Source: QWHO01 sp021404945 (GTDB taxonomy: Bacteria > Vulcanimicrobiota > Xenobia > Xenobiales > QWHO01). From it: DNA of 64,000 bases. The number at the start of each line of letters is the position of its first letter. The stretch's first letter is position 1. Positions 43,707 through 52,309 of this stretch are shown here, one piece after another. The notes beneath the pieces were generated by a model that worked only from the letters and a program-made list of their open reading frames with translations, ran no database searches and had not been told where the DNA came from. The stretch covers positions 45,755-109,754 of the forward strand of contig CAUJEN010000109.1 of NCBI GenBank assembly GCA_963169765.1. Reading direction: 5' to 3'. A program made the translations under genes and the position numbers.

Positions 43707-44368
43707 TCTCTCGGATCAATGGCACGGTTCGGGTTGTGCTGGTGGACGGTTTTGCCCTCAGTCGCGAAGGGCTCACGCGCATTCTCGAATCAGACGAGTC
43801 GATCCAGGTGGTGGCCCAGGCTGCCAGCCTCCAGGAGGCGCTCGACACACTTGAGAGCATCGCGACCGACCTGGTTGTTATCGACCATGCTCTACCCGAC
43901 TCCGACGCCATCGGGCTGATTCGCCTGATTCGGGAGCAGGGCCTGACGGCCAGAGTCCTGCTCTTGTCGGCTCATGCCGATGAGCGCAGGGTGGCCGAAG
44001 CATTCCGGGCCGGGGTGGATGGTTACGTGCCCAAGACCTGCAGTGCTCGCGACCTCCTGATGGCAGTCCAGGAGCTCGCCCAGGGAGGCTCCTATGTGCA
44101 CCCTCACGTGGCCGGCGTCGTGTTGAACCGGCTGCGAGGCCGTTCCGACAGTTTGGCGGTCGACGAGCAGCTCTCCGAGCGAGAACGCTCAGTGCTCGGC
44201 CTGGCCACCAACGGATTGAACACTGCCAGCATCGCAAGGCACCTCGGGTTGTCGGTCAGCACGGTCAAATCGCACCTGCGCGTCATCTATCGCAAGCTGG
44301 GGGTCAGCGACCGAACTCAGGCGGTCGTCTGGGCGCTGAAGCAAGGTTTTGGCCATGAAGGCCTGTAG
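43703..44368 (+). CDS. NarL-family response regulator without adjacent kinase
   Basis: 221 residues from a GTG overlapping the PEGA gene's stop. Receiver: VVLVDGFALS has only one acidic residue in the first pocket (DG in place of DD/ED). The phospho-Asp is in VVIDHALPDSD, and YVPKT carries the Lys. C-terminal LuxR helix-turn-helix: LSERERSVLGLATNGLN and LSVSTVKSHLRVIYRKLG. Similar in layout to the regulator at 37295. No histidine kinase is in this operon; it may answer to the 34633 kinase or to another. The reduced acidic pocket could weaken Mg binding and phosphorylation. Confidence 0.88.
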   Translation: MISRINGTVRVVLVDGFALSREGLTRILESDESIQVVAQAASLQEALDTLESIATDLVVIDHALPDSDAIGLIRLIREQGLTARVLLLSAHADERRVAEAFRAGVDGYVPKTCSARDLLMAVQELAQGGSYVHPHVAGVVLNRLRGRSDSLAVDEQLSERERSVLGLATNGLNTASIARHLGLSVSTVKSHLRVIYRKLGVSDRTQAVVWALKQGFGHEGL

Positions 44369-44420
44369 TTGCGGCTGAGTTTTCAGCCCCCTTTGAGCTG
44401 TCTGTGCTTGACTGCAGGGG

Positions 44421-47400
44421 ATGTTGCCCATTGTTCCCTTCTCGGCAGCCCGGCCGGCGCGTTCTCACGAGGAGCTGACGCGCCTGGCCAGGGAGGTGGT
44501 GGACTCGGGAGCCTCGATCGAGGCGAGCGAGCCCTTCCTGGTCGTCTTCAAGCGCAACCGCAAGCTCGAGCCCGAGGAGGCCGCCCGGCGTCTGGACGAG
44601 CCCCTGCAGGTGCGTCTGCCGGGGCTTTCCCCCCAGCCTCTCCAGGGACCGGACGACCTGCGCGAGCTGGCCGTGTTCCAGAAGGTGCTGCCCCCTTCCG
44701 AGCTTTCCGAGCCGGACCTGGCCGCCGGACTGCAGCAGCTGGCCGATCAGGGCTGGCGTTTTCACACCAGCGAGGGCGAGGTGGGGATGTACGGCGCCTT
44801 CAACGCTCTTTCTCAGGTTCGGGCCGTTCGCGGAGAGATCCAGGTCGATCTGGCCCGGAAGGAGCGGGTCCTGGAGTTGGGGCGCTACGGTGCTGAATCT
44901 CCCTGGGCCCGCCTGGAGGCCGATGGCTATCAGTTCTTCGATGGCCAGGGCCGACTGCGCTGTGGCTTTGATGTGCAAAAAGACGCGCAGGCCGGGGTGG
45001 GCCGGGATGGCGACAGCTGGATCAAGGTGGGCGATCCAGCCACCCTCGATGAGCGTGTGGGCAAGTTCCAGAGTCTCTTGGAACGCCTTCCCCAGCTGGA
45101 ATTGGCCCGCCAGGTTTACGAGCAGGCGCCCTTGAGCGAGGAGGCGGCCAAGAAGCTGAACGCCGCGGCCTCGAGCGATCAGAAGGGAAGGCTCGCTCCG
45201 GTCCTCGCATCCGAGTTGGCCGACCGCTCCACCGAGGGGTTCGCTCGGGCCGGCCTGGCCCTGGCCGGCTACGGCGAGCCGGCCCTGCAGCGGGCCTGGC
45301 TCGAGGAGCTGGCCCGGCGTCCCGAGTCCGAGCAGGTGGGCAAGCTGGCCAGCAAGATCCACCTGGGGCTGCAGGATGAGGCCCTGCGCTACTACGTCTG
45401 CCTGACCGCCCTGGAGAAGCCCGAAGACGAGGTGGAACGCTATGTTGCCAGGCTGTATGACAAGTTCCGCAGCGACCAGAGCCCGGGCCAGAAACTGATC
45501 GCTCAGGGGGTGCTCGACGCGCTCTCCGGCCGGCCCGGTTATGAAGACCGGGTAGCGGCACTCAAGCGCTGGCAACCCGACCCCAACACCGCCGCCCGGG
45601 CTCTGGTCAAGCACAGCGGCGACCTGCGTGCTCTGGCCGTGGCCGCCACCGGGTGGCAGGACCAGAAGGCGCAGCGCATCCAGCTCGAGGAGCTCGCTCA
45701 CGCCAGGGTCGGCCAGGTGGCTCTGAAAGCCTTCGACGCCATGTCCTCGGACTCGAATCGTTACTACCTCTGGAAGGCAGCCATGGAGAAGGCCGATGCC
45801 AGCCTGGCCGAGTTCGGCCAGACGCTCTATGGCGAGCTGCGCAGCCAGAACGACAGCGATCAGAAGGCACTCGGGCGGGTACTGATCGAGGCCCTGGCAG
45901 CGGAGCCGGCTCACGCTGACGCGGCGACCGCATTGCAGCGCTGGCAATCCGATCCCAACACCGCCGCCCGGGCTCTGGTCAAGCACAGCGGCGACCTGCG
46001 CGCCCTGGCCGTGGCCGCCACCGGGTGGCAGGACCAGAAGGCGCAGCGCGTCCAGTTGGAGGATCTGGGGCAGACCCGGGTGGGCCAGGTGGCCCTGAAA
46101 GCCTTCGACGCCATGTCCTCGGATTCGAATCGGTATTACCTCTGGAAGGCAGCCATGGAGAAGGCTGATGCCAGCCTGGCCGAGTTCGGCCAGACGCTCT
46201 ACGGCGAGCTGCGCAGCCAGAATGACAGCGATCAGAAGGCACTCGGGCGCGTGCTGATCGACGCCCTGGCCAGCGAGCCGGCTCACGCCACCGCGGCGAC
46301 TGCGGTGCAGCGCTGGCAATCCGACCCCAACACCGCCGCCCGAGCTCTGGTCAAGCACAGCGGCGACCTGCGTGCTCTGGCCGTGGCCGCCACCGGGTGG
46401 CAAGACCAGAAGGCGCAGCGCATCCAGCTCGAGGAGCTCGCTCACACCAGGGTCGGCCAGGTGGCCCTGAAAGCCTTCGACGCGATGTCCACCGATTCGA
46501 ATCGGTACTACCTCTGGAAGGCAGCCATGGAGAAGGCCGACGCGGATCTGGCCGACTTCGGCCAGGCCCTCTACGGCGAGCTGCGCAGCCAGAATGACAG
46601 CGACCAGGAAGCGCTCGGTCGCGTGCTGATCGAGGCCCTGGCCGCCGAGCCGGCTCATGCGGCCTCGGCCGCCGCCCTGCAGCGCTGGCAGGCCGATCCC
46701 AATGCTGCCGCCCGGGCTCTGGTCAAGCACAGCGGCGACCTGCGCGAGCTGGCGGTGGCCTCCACCCCCTGGAACGATCCAAAGGCGCAGCGCATCCAGC
46801 TCGAGGAGCTGGGGCAGACCAGGGTCGGCCAGGTGGCGCTGAAAGCCTTCGATGAGATGTCCACGGATTCGAATCGCTACTACCTCTGGAAGGCAGCCAT
46901 GCAGAAGGCCGACGCGAACCTGGCCGATTTCGGCCAGACCCTCTACGGCGAGCTGCGCAGCCAGAATGACAGCGATCAGAAAGCGCTGGGACGGGTGCTG
47001 ATCGACGCCCTGGCCGGCGAGCCGGCTCACGCGACTGCGGCTGCGGCCCTGCAGCGCTGGCGGTCGGAGCCCAACCTGGGAGCCCGGGCGCTGGTCAAGC
47101 ACAGCGGCGACCTGCGCGCTCTGGCCGTGGCCGCCACCCCCTGGAACGACCGCGATTCCCAGCGCGCTCAGCTGGGAGAGCTCTCCTCCGGCCCCGCCGG
47201 CCAGCTGGCCCTGGCCCTGTTCGACCGGGTCACCGACGAGAGCGCCTGCTACTATGTCTGGAAGGAAATCCTGGAATCGACCGATCGGCCGCCTGGCGAG
47301 CTCGCGCTGGCCCTGCTGGGCCGCTCGGAGCTGCGCGAGCAGGCGGGCTTCATCACCCAGACTTTGCTGCAGCTGACCGCGACCAGCGCCCCGCTTGGCG

Positions 47401-47711
47401 AGCAGGCCGGCCTGGCCCGGCAGGTGATCCGGAAGGCTGGCCGCCAGCCAGGAGTGGTCCAGGTGCTGATCGACCACCTGGCCGGCAGGCCCGAGATGCC
47501 CCCCTCGATGGCAGCCCAGCTGAAAGGGCACAGCGTCAAGCCCGATGTCGAGACGCTCGAGCGGCTGCTGGCCGAGATCGAGCGCATCGCCGCCGCCGAG
47601 GAGGAGGTGCGCAAGCTGGCCAGCGAGATGAAAGCTCCCTCCACCGGGATCGCCGTCGAGGAGGATCGCGTGCTGGTCGGCGGGGTGGTCGTGAAGAACC
47701 GCGGGAGCTGA
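44421..47711 (+). CDS. Large alpha-solenoid-like protein with four near-identical 124-residue repeats
   Basis: 1096 residues, no signal peptide. Residues 1-380 are mixed, with a WIKVGDP-containing beta region near 200. Residues 383-878 are four tandem 124-residue repeats (RWQ-[SP]-DPN-[TA]-AARALVKHSGDLR ... VGQVALKAFD ... SNRYYLWKAAM ... GRVLI-x-AL), and a fifth diverged partial repeat follows. The pattern of paired helices suggests a HEAT-like solenoid. The C-terminus ends VLVGGVVVKNRGS, resembling the tails of the 17487 and 19822 proteins. No enzyme motif; a scaffold is inferred. Confidence 0.7.
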   Translation: MLPIVPFSAARPARSHEELTRLAREVVDSGASIEASEPFLVVFKRNRKLEPEEAARRLDEPLQVRLPGLSPQPLQGPDDLRELAVFQKVLPPSELSEPDLAAGLQQLADQGWRFHTSEGEVGMYGAFNALSQVRAVRGEIQVDLARKERVLELGRYGAESPWARLEADGYQFFDGQGRLRCGFDVQKDAQAGVGRDGDSWIKVGDPATLDERVGKFQSLLERLPQLELARQVYEQAPLSEEAAKKLNAAASSDQKGRLAPVLASELADRSTEGFARAGLALAGYGEPALQRAWLEELARRPESEQVGKLASKIHLGLQDEALRYYVCLTALEKPEDEVERYVARLYDKFRSDQSPGQKLIAQGVLDALSGRPGYEDRVAALKRWQPDPNTAARALVKHSGDLRALAVAATGWQDQKAQRIQLEELAHARVGQVALKAFDAMSSDSNRYYLWKAAMEKADASLAEFGQTLYGELRSQNDSDQKALGRVLIEALAAEPAHADAATALQRWQSDPNTAARALVKHSGDLRALAVAATGWQDQKAQRVQLEDLGQTRVGQVALKAFDAMSSDSNRYYLWKAAMEKADASLAEFGQTLYGELRSQNDSDQKALGRVLIDALASEPAHATAATAVQRWQSDPNTAARALVKHSGDLRALAVAATGWQDQKAQRIQLEELAHTRVGQVALKAFDAMSTDSNRYYLWKAAMEKADADLADFGQALYGELRSQNDSDQEALGRVLIEALAAEPAHAASAAALQRWQADPNAAARALVKHSGDLRELAVASTPWNDPKAQRIQLEELGQTRVGQVALKAFDEMSTDSNRYYLWKAAMQKADANLADFGQTLYGELRSQNDSDQKALGRVLIDALAGEPAHATAAAALQRWRSEPNLGARALVKHSGDLRALAVAATPWNDRDSQRAQLGELSSGPAGQLALALFDRVTDESACYYVWKEILESTDRPPGELALALLGRSELREQAGFITQTLLQLTATSAPLGEQAGLARQVIRKAGRQPGVVQVLIDHLAGRPEMPPSMAAQLKGHSVKPDVETLERLLAEIERIAAAEEEVRKLASEMKAPSTGIAVEEDRVLVGGVVVKNRGS
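45567..47054 (+). repeat. Four tandem 372-bp coding repeats
   Basis: Units start at 45567, 45939, 46311 and 46683; a diverged fifth begins at 47055. The spacing is exactly 372 in every case (124 codons), and the copies are nearly identical over long stretches at DNA level. This implies recent duplication or gene conversion and makes the locus prone to copy-number change and to misassembly. Confidence 0.93.
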
Positions 47712-47835
47712 CCCGATACCCACTATAAACCTTGTCAAAAAACAAACGCCTGGCTGCATCGGGGTTGCGCTCTCGATACCAACGGGCGGCTTCGTTGGCT
47801 TCGTCGGCAGCCTCGGAGAGGATGCGGAGCTTCAA
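47712..47835 (-). pseudogene. Truncated ParE/RelE-type toxin
   Basis: A TTG-started frame opens MKLRILSEAADEANEAARWY, the typical N-terminus of ParE-family toxins. After about 35 residues it loses similarity and runs antisense into the solenoid-protein gene. Only about a third of a normal 95-residue toxin remains. The TTG overlaps the antitoxin stop (TTGA), the usual coupling for such pairs. Probably inactive. Confidence 0.65.
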
Positions 47836-48033
47836 TGCTCGTCGAGGGTCTGCTGGAGCCGTCGGTCCAACTCTTCCTCTGAGACGAAGGTGGCTTGTCC
47901 CGCGTCGATTTCAGCCGTGCCAGTATAGGTCCAGCTCTTCCTGGTCGGCCAGCAGGTCGGCCAGCTCGGCCCGCTCGTGGGGCGTGAGTTGCTGCATGGC
48001 CTGCTCGTAGAATGTTTGGACTTTCTGCGTCAT
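47832..48033 (-). pseudogene. Frameshifted antitoxin-like gene
   Basis: From ATG 48033 the frame reads MTQKVQTFYEQAMQQLTPHE and on to about residue 37. After a one-base shift near 47910-47925 it continues as AEIDAGQATFVSEEELDRRL to a TGA at 47834-47832. The two parts together resemble a short antitoxin of about 66 residues upstream of the truncated ParE. Its length of 202 bases is one off a multiple of three. Confidence 0.55.
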
Positions 48034-48225
48034 GAGTGCCTCCGCTGCTTCTTCTCGTAGTCTAGCACGAGTTCCGTTCCCTGAGCCAGCCCGAATTGCG
48101 CCCGGGTCGCGGGGGTCAGGCGGGCGCGGGTGAGTGGCGCGACGGACGCGCCTGAGCTCGGTCTGCCGCTTCGTGATGGTCCCGCTCGAGGCGTAGAAGG
48201 CCCCTTCCGGCTCCTCCAAAGCCAT
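48030..48225 (-). pseudogene. Possible AbrB/SpoVT-like gene with frameshift
   Basis: The 3' part reads LTPATRAQFGLAQGTELVLDYE, like the swapped-hairpin DNA-binding fold of AbrB-type antitoxins, and its TGA overlaps the next ATG (ATGA). The likely 5' part from ATG 48225 (MALEEPEGAFYASSGTITK) is in another frame. The assignment is tentative; overlap coupling to the next frame is the best support. Confidence 0.35.
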
Positions 48226-48289
48226 CTCAGGCGATTTCCCTCCTCCCGAGGCTCCAGATAGCCCCAAAAGCCACTGTTAATGAGGACTC

Positions 48290-49285
48290 CTAGATATCCT
48301 CGTTCGATCCCCGGGTCTCCACCAGCAGCGCCTGCAGCTCGGCGTCGGTGAGGGCCAGCTGGCGTGCCATGTCGCCCAGATAGCGTGCTTCCGACTCGGG
48401 CACCTCCTGGTCGCTCCAGGCCACTGCCAGTAAGAGCCGCATGGCGTTTATCCTGCGGCCCTTGTCGAGCAGCTCCAGCTTGGGCCGGCTCCCATCGCGA
48501 TATCGAATCACGCGTTGCTCGAATTCCTGGTGGCTCAAGCCCACCCGGTCGAGGACCTGGCGCACCAGGCTGGTTTCTGCCGGCGACCAGCGACCATCGG
48601 CCCAGGCAAGCTGGATGAGCGCGGTGACGAGCTGCTCGCGCTCGTCCATCGGGAGCGTGTCCTCGAAGTGCAGGGGGGCGTCCTTGCGTCCGAAGCCGTC
48701 GTTCTCGAGCTCGGTGCGCAGCACTTCCTCGTTGACCGGAAGGCCGAGCGAGAGCAGGCCCTGCTTGGTGAGCTCCAGCCCGCACTCGAACTCGGGCCAG
48801 AGGGCCATCCGCACGCCGTGCTCTCGAAGGTCGCGGCAGTGCTCCTGCGACACGCCGCGAGCCAGCACCGGCAGGTCGGGACGGGCCTGGTGCAAGATCT
48901 CGGCCACGCGGGTGCTGGCCAGGGGGTCGGGCATGGTGAGCACCGCCAGACGGGCCCGGTAGGCGCCACAAGCATCCAGAATGGTCTCCGAGCTGAGGTC
49001 TCCGAGCTCCACCCGGTGGTTGAGCTGGCGTGCGCGGCTCAGCACCTCCGGTCGGCCTGACGGGTCGAACGGGTCGAGCACGTTGGGCCGGGAGAGCGGG
49101 TAAGGACGCTCTCGCGTTAGCAACACGGCCAGAGGCCCCACGGGGAGGGGGGCCGGATGGGCTACCTCGAGCGTGCCGTGGGCCGCGTTGTGCACGCCCC
49201 GATGCTCCTGCGCCTGAGCTGGCCGCGCCCCGAAGAGGCACAACAATCCGACGAATATCAGCAGAATGCGAGGCATGGTCTTCAT
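48290..49285 (-). CDS. Signal peptide + partial TrkA-N/RCK + TerB-like chimera
   Basis: 331 residues. A signal peptide (1-25) and a proline-rich stretch to about residue 75 are followed by the second half of a TrkA-N Rossmann domain as in Kef-type K+/H+ antiporters (VELGDLSSETILDACGAYRA, ARLAVLTMPDP, LWPEFECGLELTKQGLLSLG). The nucleotide-binding glycine loop and the membrane part are missing. Residues 215-325 resemble TerB (VTALIQLAWADGRWSPAE, LLAVAWSDQEVPESE). A cytoplasmic domain behind a signal peptide is illogical, so a deletion fusion is likely. A broken K+ channel gene is next door. Confidence 0.6.
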   Translation of the reverse strand: MKTMPRILLIFVGLLCLFGARPAQAQEHRGVHNAAHGTLEVAHPAPLPVGPLAVLLTRERPYPLSRPNVLDPFDPSGRPEVLSRARQLNHRVELGDLSSETILDACGAYRARLAVLTMPDPLASTRVAEILHQARPDLPVLARGVSQEHCRDLREHGVRMALWPEFECGLELTKQGLLSLGLPVNEEVLRTELENDGFGRKDAPLHFEDTLPMDEREQLVTALIQLAWADGRWSPAETSLVRQVLDRVGLSHQEFEQRVIRYRDGSRPKLELLDKGRRINAMRLLLAVAWSDQEVPESEARYLGDMARQLALTDAELQALLVETRGSNEDI

Positions 49286-49379
49286 GAGAGAGCGGGCAGT
49301 GATCCTGCGCCGATGAGCTTTCCAGTTCCTGCCTGCGCGCCTCTCGTGCCGCTTGCGCTAGAGGTTCGGCTGCACACAT

Positions 49380-49406
49380 CTGTGGTGGAGGAACCCTCCG
49401 CCACAG
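49380..49406. repeat. Short hairpin similar to 17435-17453
   Basis: CTGTGGTGGAGG and CCTCCGCCACAG pair over 12 positions (one G-U) around an AAC loop. Core resembles the intergenic hairpin at 17435. No T run. Confidence 0.45.
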
Positions 49407-49517
49407 CTGCGCCCGGGGCCAGGGTGCGCCCCAGACGCCGTAAGTCATGAACACAGCAGGGTGCGTCCGGTTCAGGGCCGAAGGCCGGCCCCTCGATTCC
49501 CAGGCCCAACCAGGACG

Positions 49518-50203
49518 GTGCCCCTGTCAACTCAACCCCTTATCCGAGCCAATCGCCAGTGGCCCTATGCCACTCTTCCCGTCTTGCTTTTCTTCATGAT
49601 GATCGGGAGGTCTTTTTTCCCGCACGAGGCCAGTTACGACGAGGGCATGCGCAAGGGCGCGATCATCCTGACTTTGCTCACCTGCGCCTGGGTGATCGGC
49701 AAGGACCGTCGCCGCCTGCTCATCGCCGTCTGCCTGGCCCTGGCGCCGATCCTGGCTCAGTTCCTGTCCAAGGACTGGAGTCGCCTGCAGCTTCTTCTCA
49801 ATGAGCGTTCTTTCTTTACTCCACCATTCTCATCCTCAAGAACGTCTTCTCAGAGTCGGATATCAACGCCGACAAGATGTTCGGCTCGGTCTGCGCCTAC
49901 ATGCTGCTGGCCCTGATCTTTGCCCTCGCCTACACGTTCCTGGAGTTGGGTCAGCCGGGCTCGTTTCGGCTGGAAACGCACTCCACTCAGGTGAACGTGA
50001 TCTTCGATGAGATGCTCTACTTCAGCCTGGTCACCGTGACCACGCTGGGCTATGGAGATGTCGTACCCCTCGGGCGGGAAGCGCGCTCGCTGGCCACTGC
50101 TGAGGCCATCTTCGGCCAGTTCTACATTGCCGTCCTGGTTGGCCGCCTGCTGTCGCTGTACATGGAGTTTCATCGCTTCGCTCGTTCGAACGGAGAAAAC
50201 TGA
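49518..50203 (+). pseudogene. Two-helix potassium channel with frameshift
   Basis: From GTG 49518 the frame encodes several hydrophobic segments (PYATLPVLLFFMMIG; GAIILTLLTCAWVIG; LLIAVCLALAPIL). Near 49815-49825 the coding passes to another frame: TILILKNVFSESDINADKMF, then a helix, the pore TVTTLGYGD and a last helix to a TGA at 50203. One base appears to be missing. With the shift repaired it is an Ion_trans_2-type K+ channel of about 225 residues. There is no canonical slippery heptamer, so programmed shifting is unlikely; error or decay is more probable. Confidence 0.7.
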
Positions 50204-50205
50204 CC

Positions 50206-51729
50206 TTGCGCTATCTGCTCGTCCTGATCGCAATCCTGGCCTGCGTTGCCGCTGCCCAGAACCTGAACGACCCCAGAGTCTACCCCGAATGGCCCACTAC
50301 CCCCCCCCCCGCGATCGCTCCCGGGCCGACAGCGCCCGATCCTGCCCGAGTCGAGGGCTTGAAGAAGAGCTTTCCTTCCTATCAGGGTTGGAGCGTGGTG
50401 GTCTTCCCGTTCACCAAGCTCAAAGCGGCTCGAGGCTACCCTCGCATGCTGCTCGCGCTCGGTCCGTCCGGATTCACCCGGGTCGACCCGGTCAACCACC
50501 CCGAGCAGGTCGACACCGCCCAGGCCTACATCACCTGCTTCGACCAGGCGGGGCAGGTTTCGCTGGTCGGGCAGACCGGGGCAGGCAAGCGCATCACCGA
50601 GCTTCATCCCGGTTGGAACCTGCTGGCGGCACCTTCCAACACACCGGTAACGGTGGCAAATATCACGGTGACCGCCCCCGGCGGGTTGACTCGCATTCCG
50701 GCGGAAGCGGCCAGCGATTCCCTTCAGCCGGGCACAGCCTGGCTGTATGCCCTGGGCCTGGCTCGGGGGGCCGAGGGTCGGGTCAACATTGACCTGCGCC
50801 AGCCGCGCAGTCCGCTGATCAAGCCGGGCACGGCCGCTCTGCTTTTCTGCTGGGGGGAGCTGGAGCTCAATTGGAACCTGGTGCCCCCGGCTTCCCCTCC
50901 CAAAATCGCAAAGCTGTCCTCCACCTCGCTTGCTCCCGGACAGGTCCTTCAGATTCAGGGCAGCGGTTTCGGCCAGCCCGGACACGGAACGCTCACTCTG
51001 GGTGGGCTGCCCGTTTCGCCCGAGCTGGTGAGCGAGTGGAAGCCACAGCAGATTCGATTCAAGGTCCCGCAGGGGGCTCGCAGCGGCAACCTGATGGTCA
51101 TGGTCGACCGCTACCCCAGCAATCGGATGAGCCTTCAGGTCACTCCGGGGGCCGGCCAGGCCAGCAGCACCCTGACCGGGCGCGTGGAGAGCTCGGACTC
51201 TCAGCCCCTCGGCGGGGCCCTCGTTCAGCTCGATAGCGGCTATCAGGCCACCACTTCGGCCGATGGCAGCTTCCTGGTCCAGGGCCTGCCTCCCGGTCCT
51301 CACGATGTCTTCGTCTCCAAAGTGGGCTACCGTTCCGGCAAGGGCAACGTGAGGATGGCCCCGGGCGAGAGCCGGAACCTGCTGGTCTCGCTCTCGCCGG
51401 CGGGTGGCCAGGCGGTGCGGGCCGAGAAGAAGGCAAATTTCACGGTTCGAGGCTATCCTTACGACCTCGAGGGGGAGGGCGTGGACGGGCGCCACTACTG
51501 GGTCTACAAGATGGAAGTCTGGGAATACGGCACCAACGGGCGTAACTGGACTCGCACCTGGGACAGCGATGTGGGCAACTCCTACAACGAGATGACCTGC
51601 GATGGGGCGCTGGTCGGCCGCTACTACTGCATGCGGCTCTACTGGCGCAGCGGACGTCGCGACCGCACCGCCCTGTGGACCCCCCAGCTGGACAACCCGG
51701 ACCAGGTCTTTTCCTACTACCATCCCTGA
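50206..51729 (+). CDS. Exported protein with IPT/TIG and carboxypeptidase-regulatory-like domains
   Basis: 507 residues from a TTG three bases after the channel gene. Signal peptide 1-17 (cleaved near AAAQ). A GWNLLAAP module (about 140) like those in the 38016 protease is followed by an IPT/TIG domain (about 230-315: IAKLSSTSLAPGQVLQIQGSGFG). Next is a carboxypeptidase-regulatory-like fold (about 320-400: GRVESSDSQPLGGALVQLDSG, VFVSKVGYRSGKG). A Tyr/Trp-rich C-terminal domain (410-507) has two cysteines. Likely a surface or matrix protein; no enzymatic motif. Confidence 0.75.
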   Translation: MRYLLVLIAILACVAAAQNLNDPRVYPEWPTTPPPAIAPGPTAPDPARVEGLKKSFPSYQGWSVVVFPFTKLKAARGYPRMLLALGPSGFTRVDPVNHPEQVDTAQAYITCFDQAGQVSLVGQTGAGKRITELHPGWNLLAAPSNTPVTVANITVTAPGGLTRIPAEAASDSLQPGTAWLYALGLARGAEGRVNIDLRQPRSPLIKPGTAALLFCWGELELNWNLVPPASPPKIAKLSSTSLAPGQVLQIQGSGFGQPGHGTLTLGGLPVSPELVSEWKPQQIRFKVPQGARSGNLMVMVDRYPSNRMSLQVTPGAGQASSTLTGRVESSDSQPLGGALVQLDSGYQATTSADGSFLVQGLPPGPHDVFVSKVGYRSGKGNVRMAPGESRNLLVSLSPAGGQAVRAEKKANFTVRGYPYDLEGEGVDGRHYWVYKMEVWEYGTNGRNWTRTWDSDVGNSYNEMTCDGALVGRYYCMRLYWRSGRRDRTALWTPQLDNPDQVFSYYHP

Positions 51730-51780
51730 TGGCCCAGGAGGAACCAGCCCCGGGCGAGCCGTAAAGCCGAGCCGAAAGCG

Positions 51781-52119
51781 ATGGCACGACGTCCTCTCCT
51801 GTCCGTGATCCTTGGAACCCTGGTCCTGTTCTGCTTGAGCTTTGCCTTTTGTTGGATGCAGATGGCCGGCCTGTCCGAGCGCCTGGTCAAGGAGCAGGAG
51901 GCCGACCAGCTCAACATTCTGCGCGCGATCGTGGAGGAGAGTCGCTGGCGGGCCCTGGCCCAGGCCGAGTTCGTGGCTTCGATCCCGCAGGTCCAACAGG
52001 CGGTCAGGGCGCGCGACCGGGAAGCTCTGGGCAGGTTGGTCGGTCCCATCATCGAGGCCCAGCGTCGCAAGTACGGAGTCTCGGCGGCCATCACCCGGGA
52101 CACATCGCCGGCCTGGTGA
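51781..52119 (+). pseudogene. N-terminal sensor fragment (chemoreceptor/kinase type)
   Basis: 112 residues: one membrane helix (SVILGTLVLFCLSFAFCW), then a helical sensor start (LVKEQEADQLNILRAIVEES, AEFVASIPQVQQAVRARDREAL, EAQRRKYGVSA) typical of Cache-type periplasmic domains of receptors and kinases. It stops abruptly at a TGA with the domain unfinished, and a TAA follows three codons on. It may be the lost front end of the hybrid kinase at 55221, which lacks any N-terminus. Confidence 0.55.
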
Positions 52120-52309
52120 TCCTAAACCCCACTGCTGAGCCCGGGAGTCGCCTACGAGCTCTATCATGGTGTGTGCTGGGCCATTCCAGCCGCGGCTCTG
52201 ATCGCGGCCGCGGCCATCTTCTTCACAGCGCTGCCGTGAGCGGCTGAGAGGATACGAGGCTCTTGCTCGTGTCGCAAGGCATCGGTGAGCTCGAAACGAC
52301 GGAGGGCGT
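52120..52309 (+). other. Gene-poor stretch with a membrane-helix remnant
   Basis: A plus-strand frame at about 52130-52240 reads GVAYELYHGVCWAIPAA and a hydrophobic tail (IAAAAIFFTALP) to a TGA. It looks like the last helix of an unrelated membrane protein, without a start, abutting the sensor fragment. The rest, up to the PIN gene's end at 52310, shows nothing. Confidence 0.35.

Noticed and set aside
49810..49830. Programmed -1 frameshift in the K+ channel gene
   Set aside because: No canonical X-XXY-YYZ slippery heptamer or obvious stimulatory structure at the shift.
52117..52125. TGA ending the sensor fragment as possible readthrough site
   Set aside because: A TAA follows at once in frame and no sensor-domain sequence continues after it.
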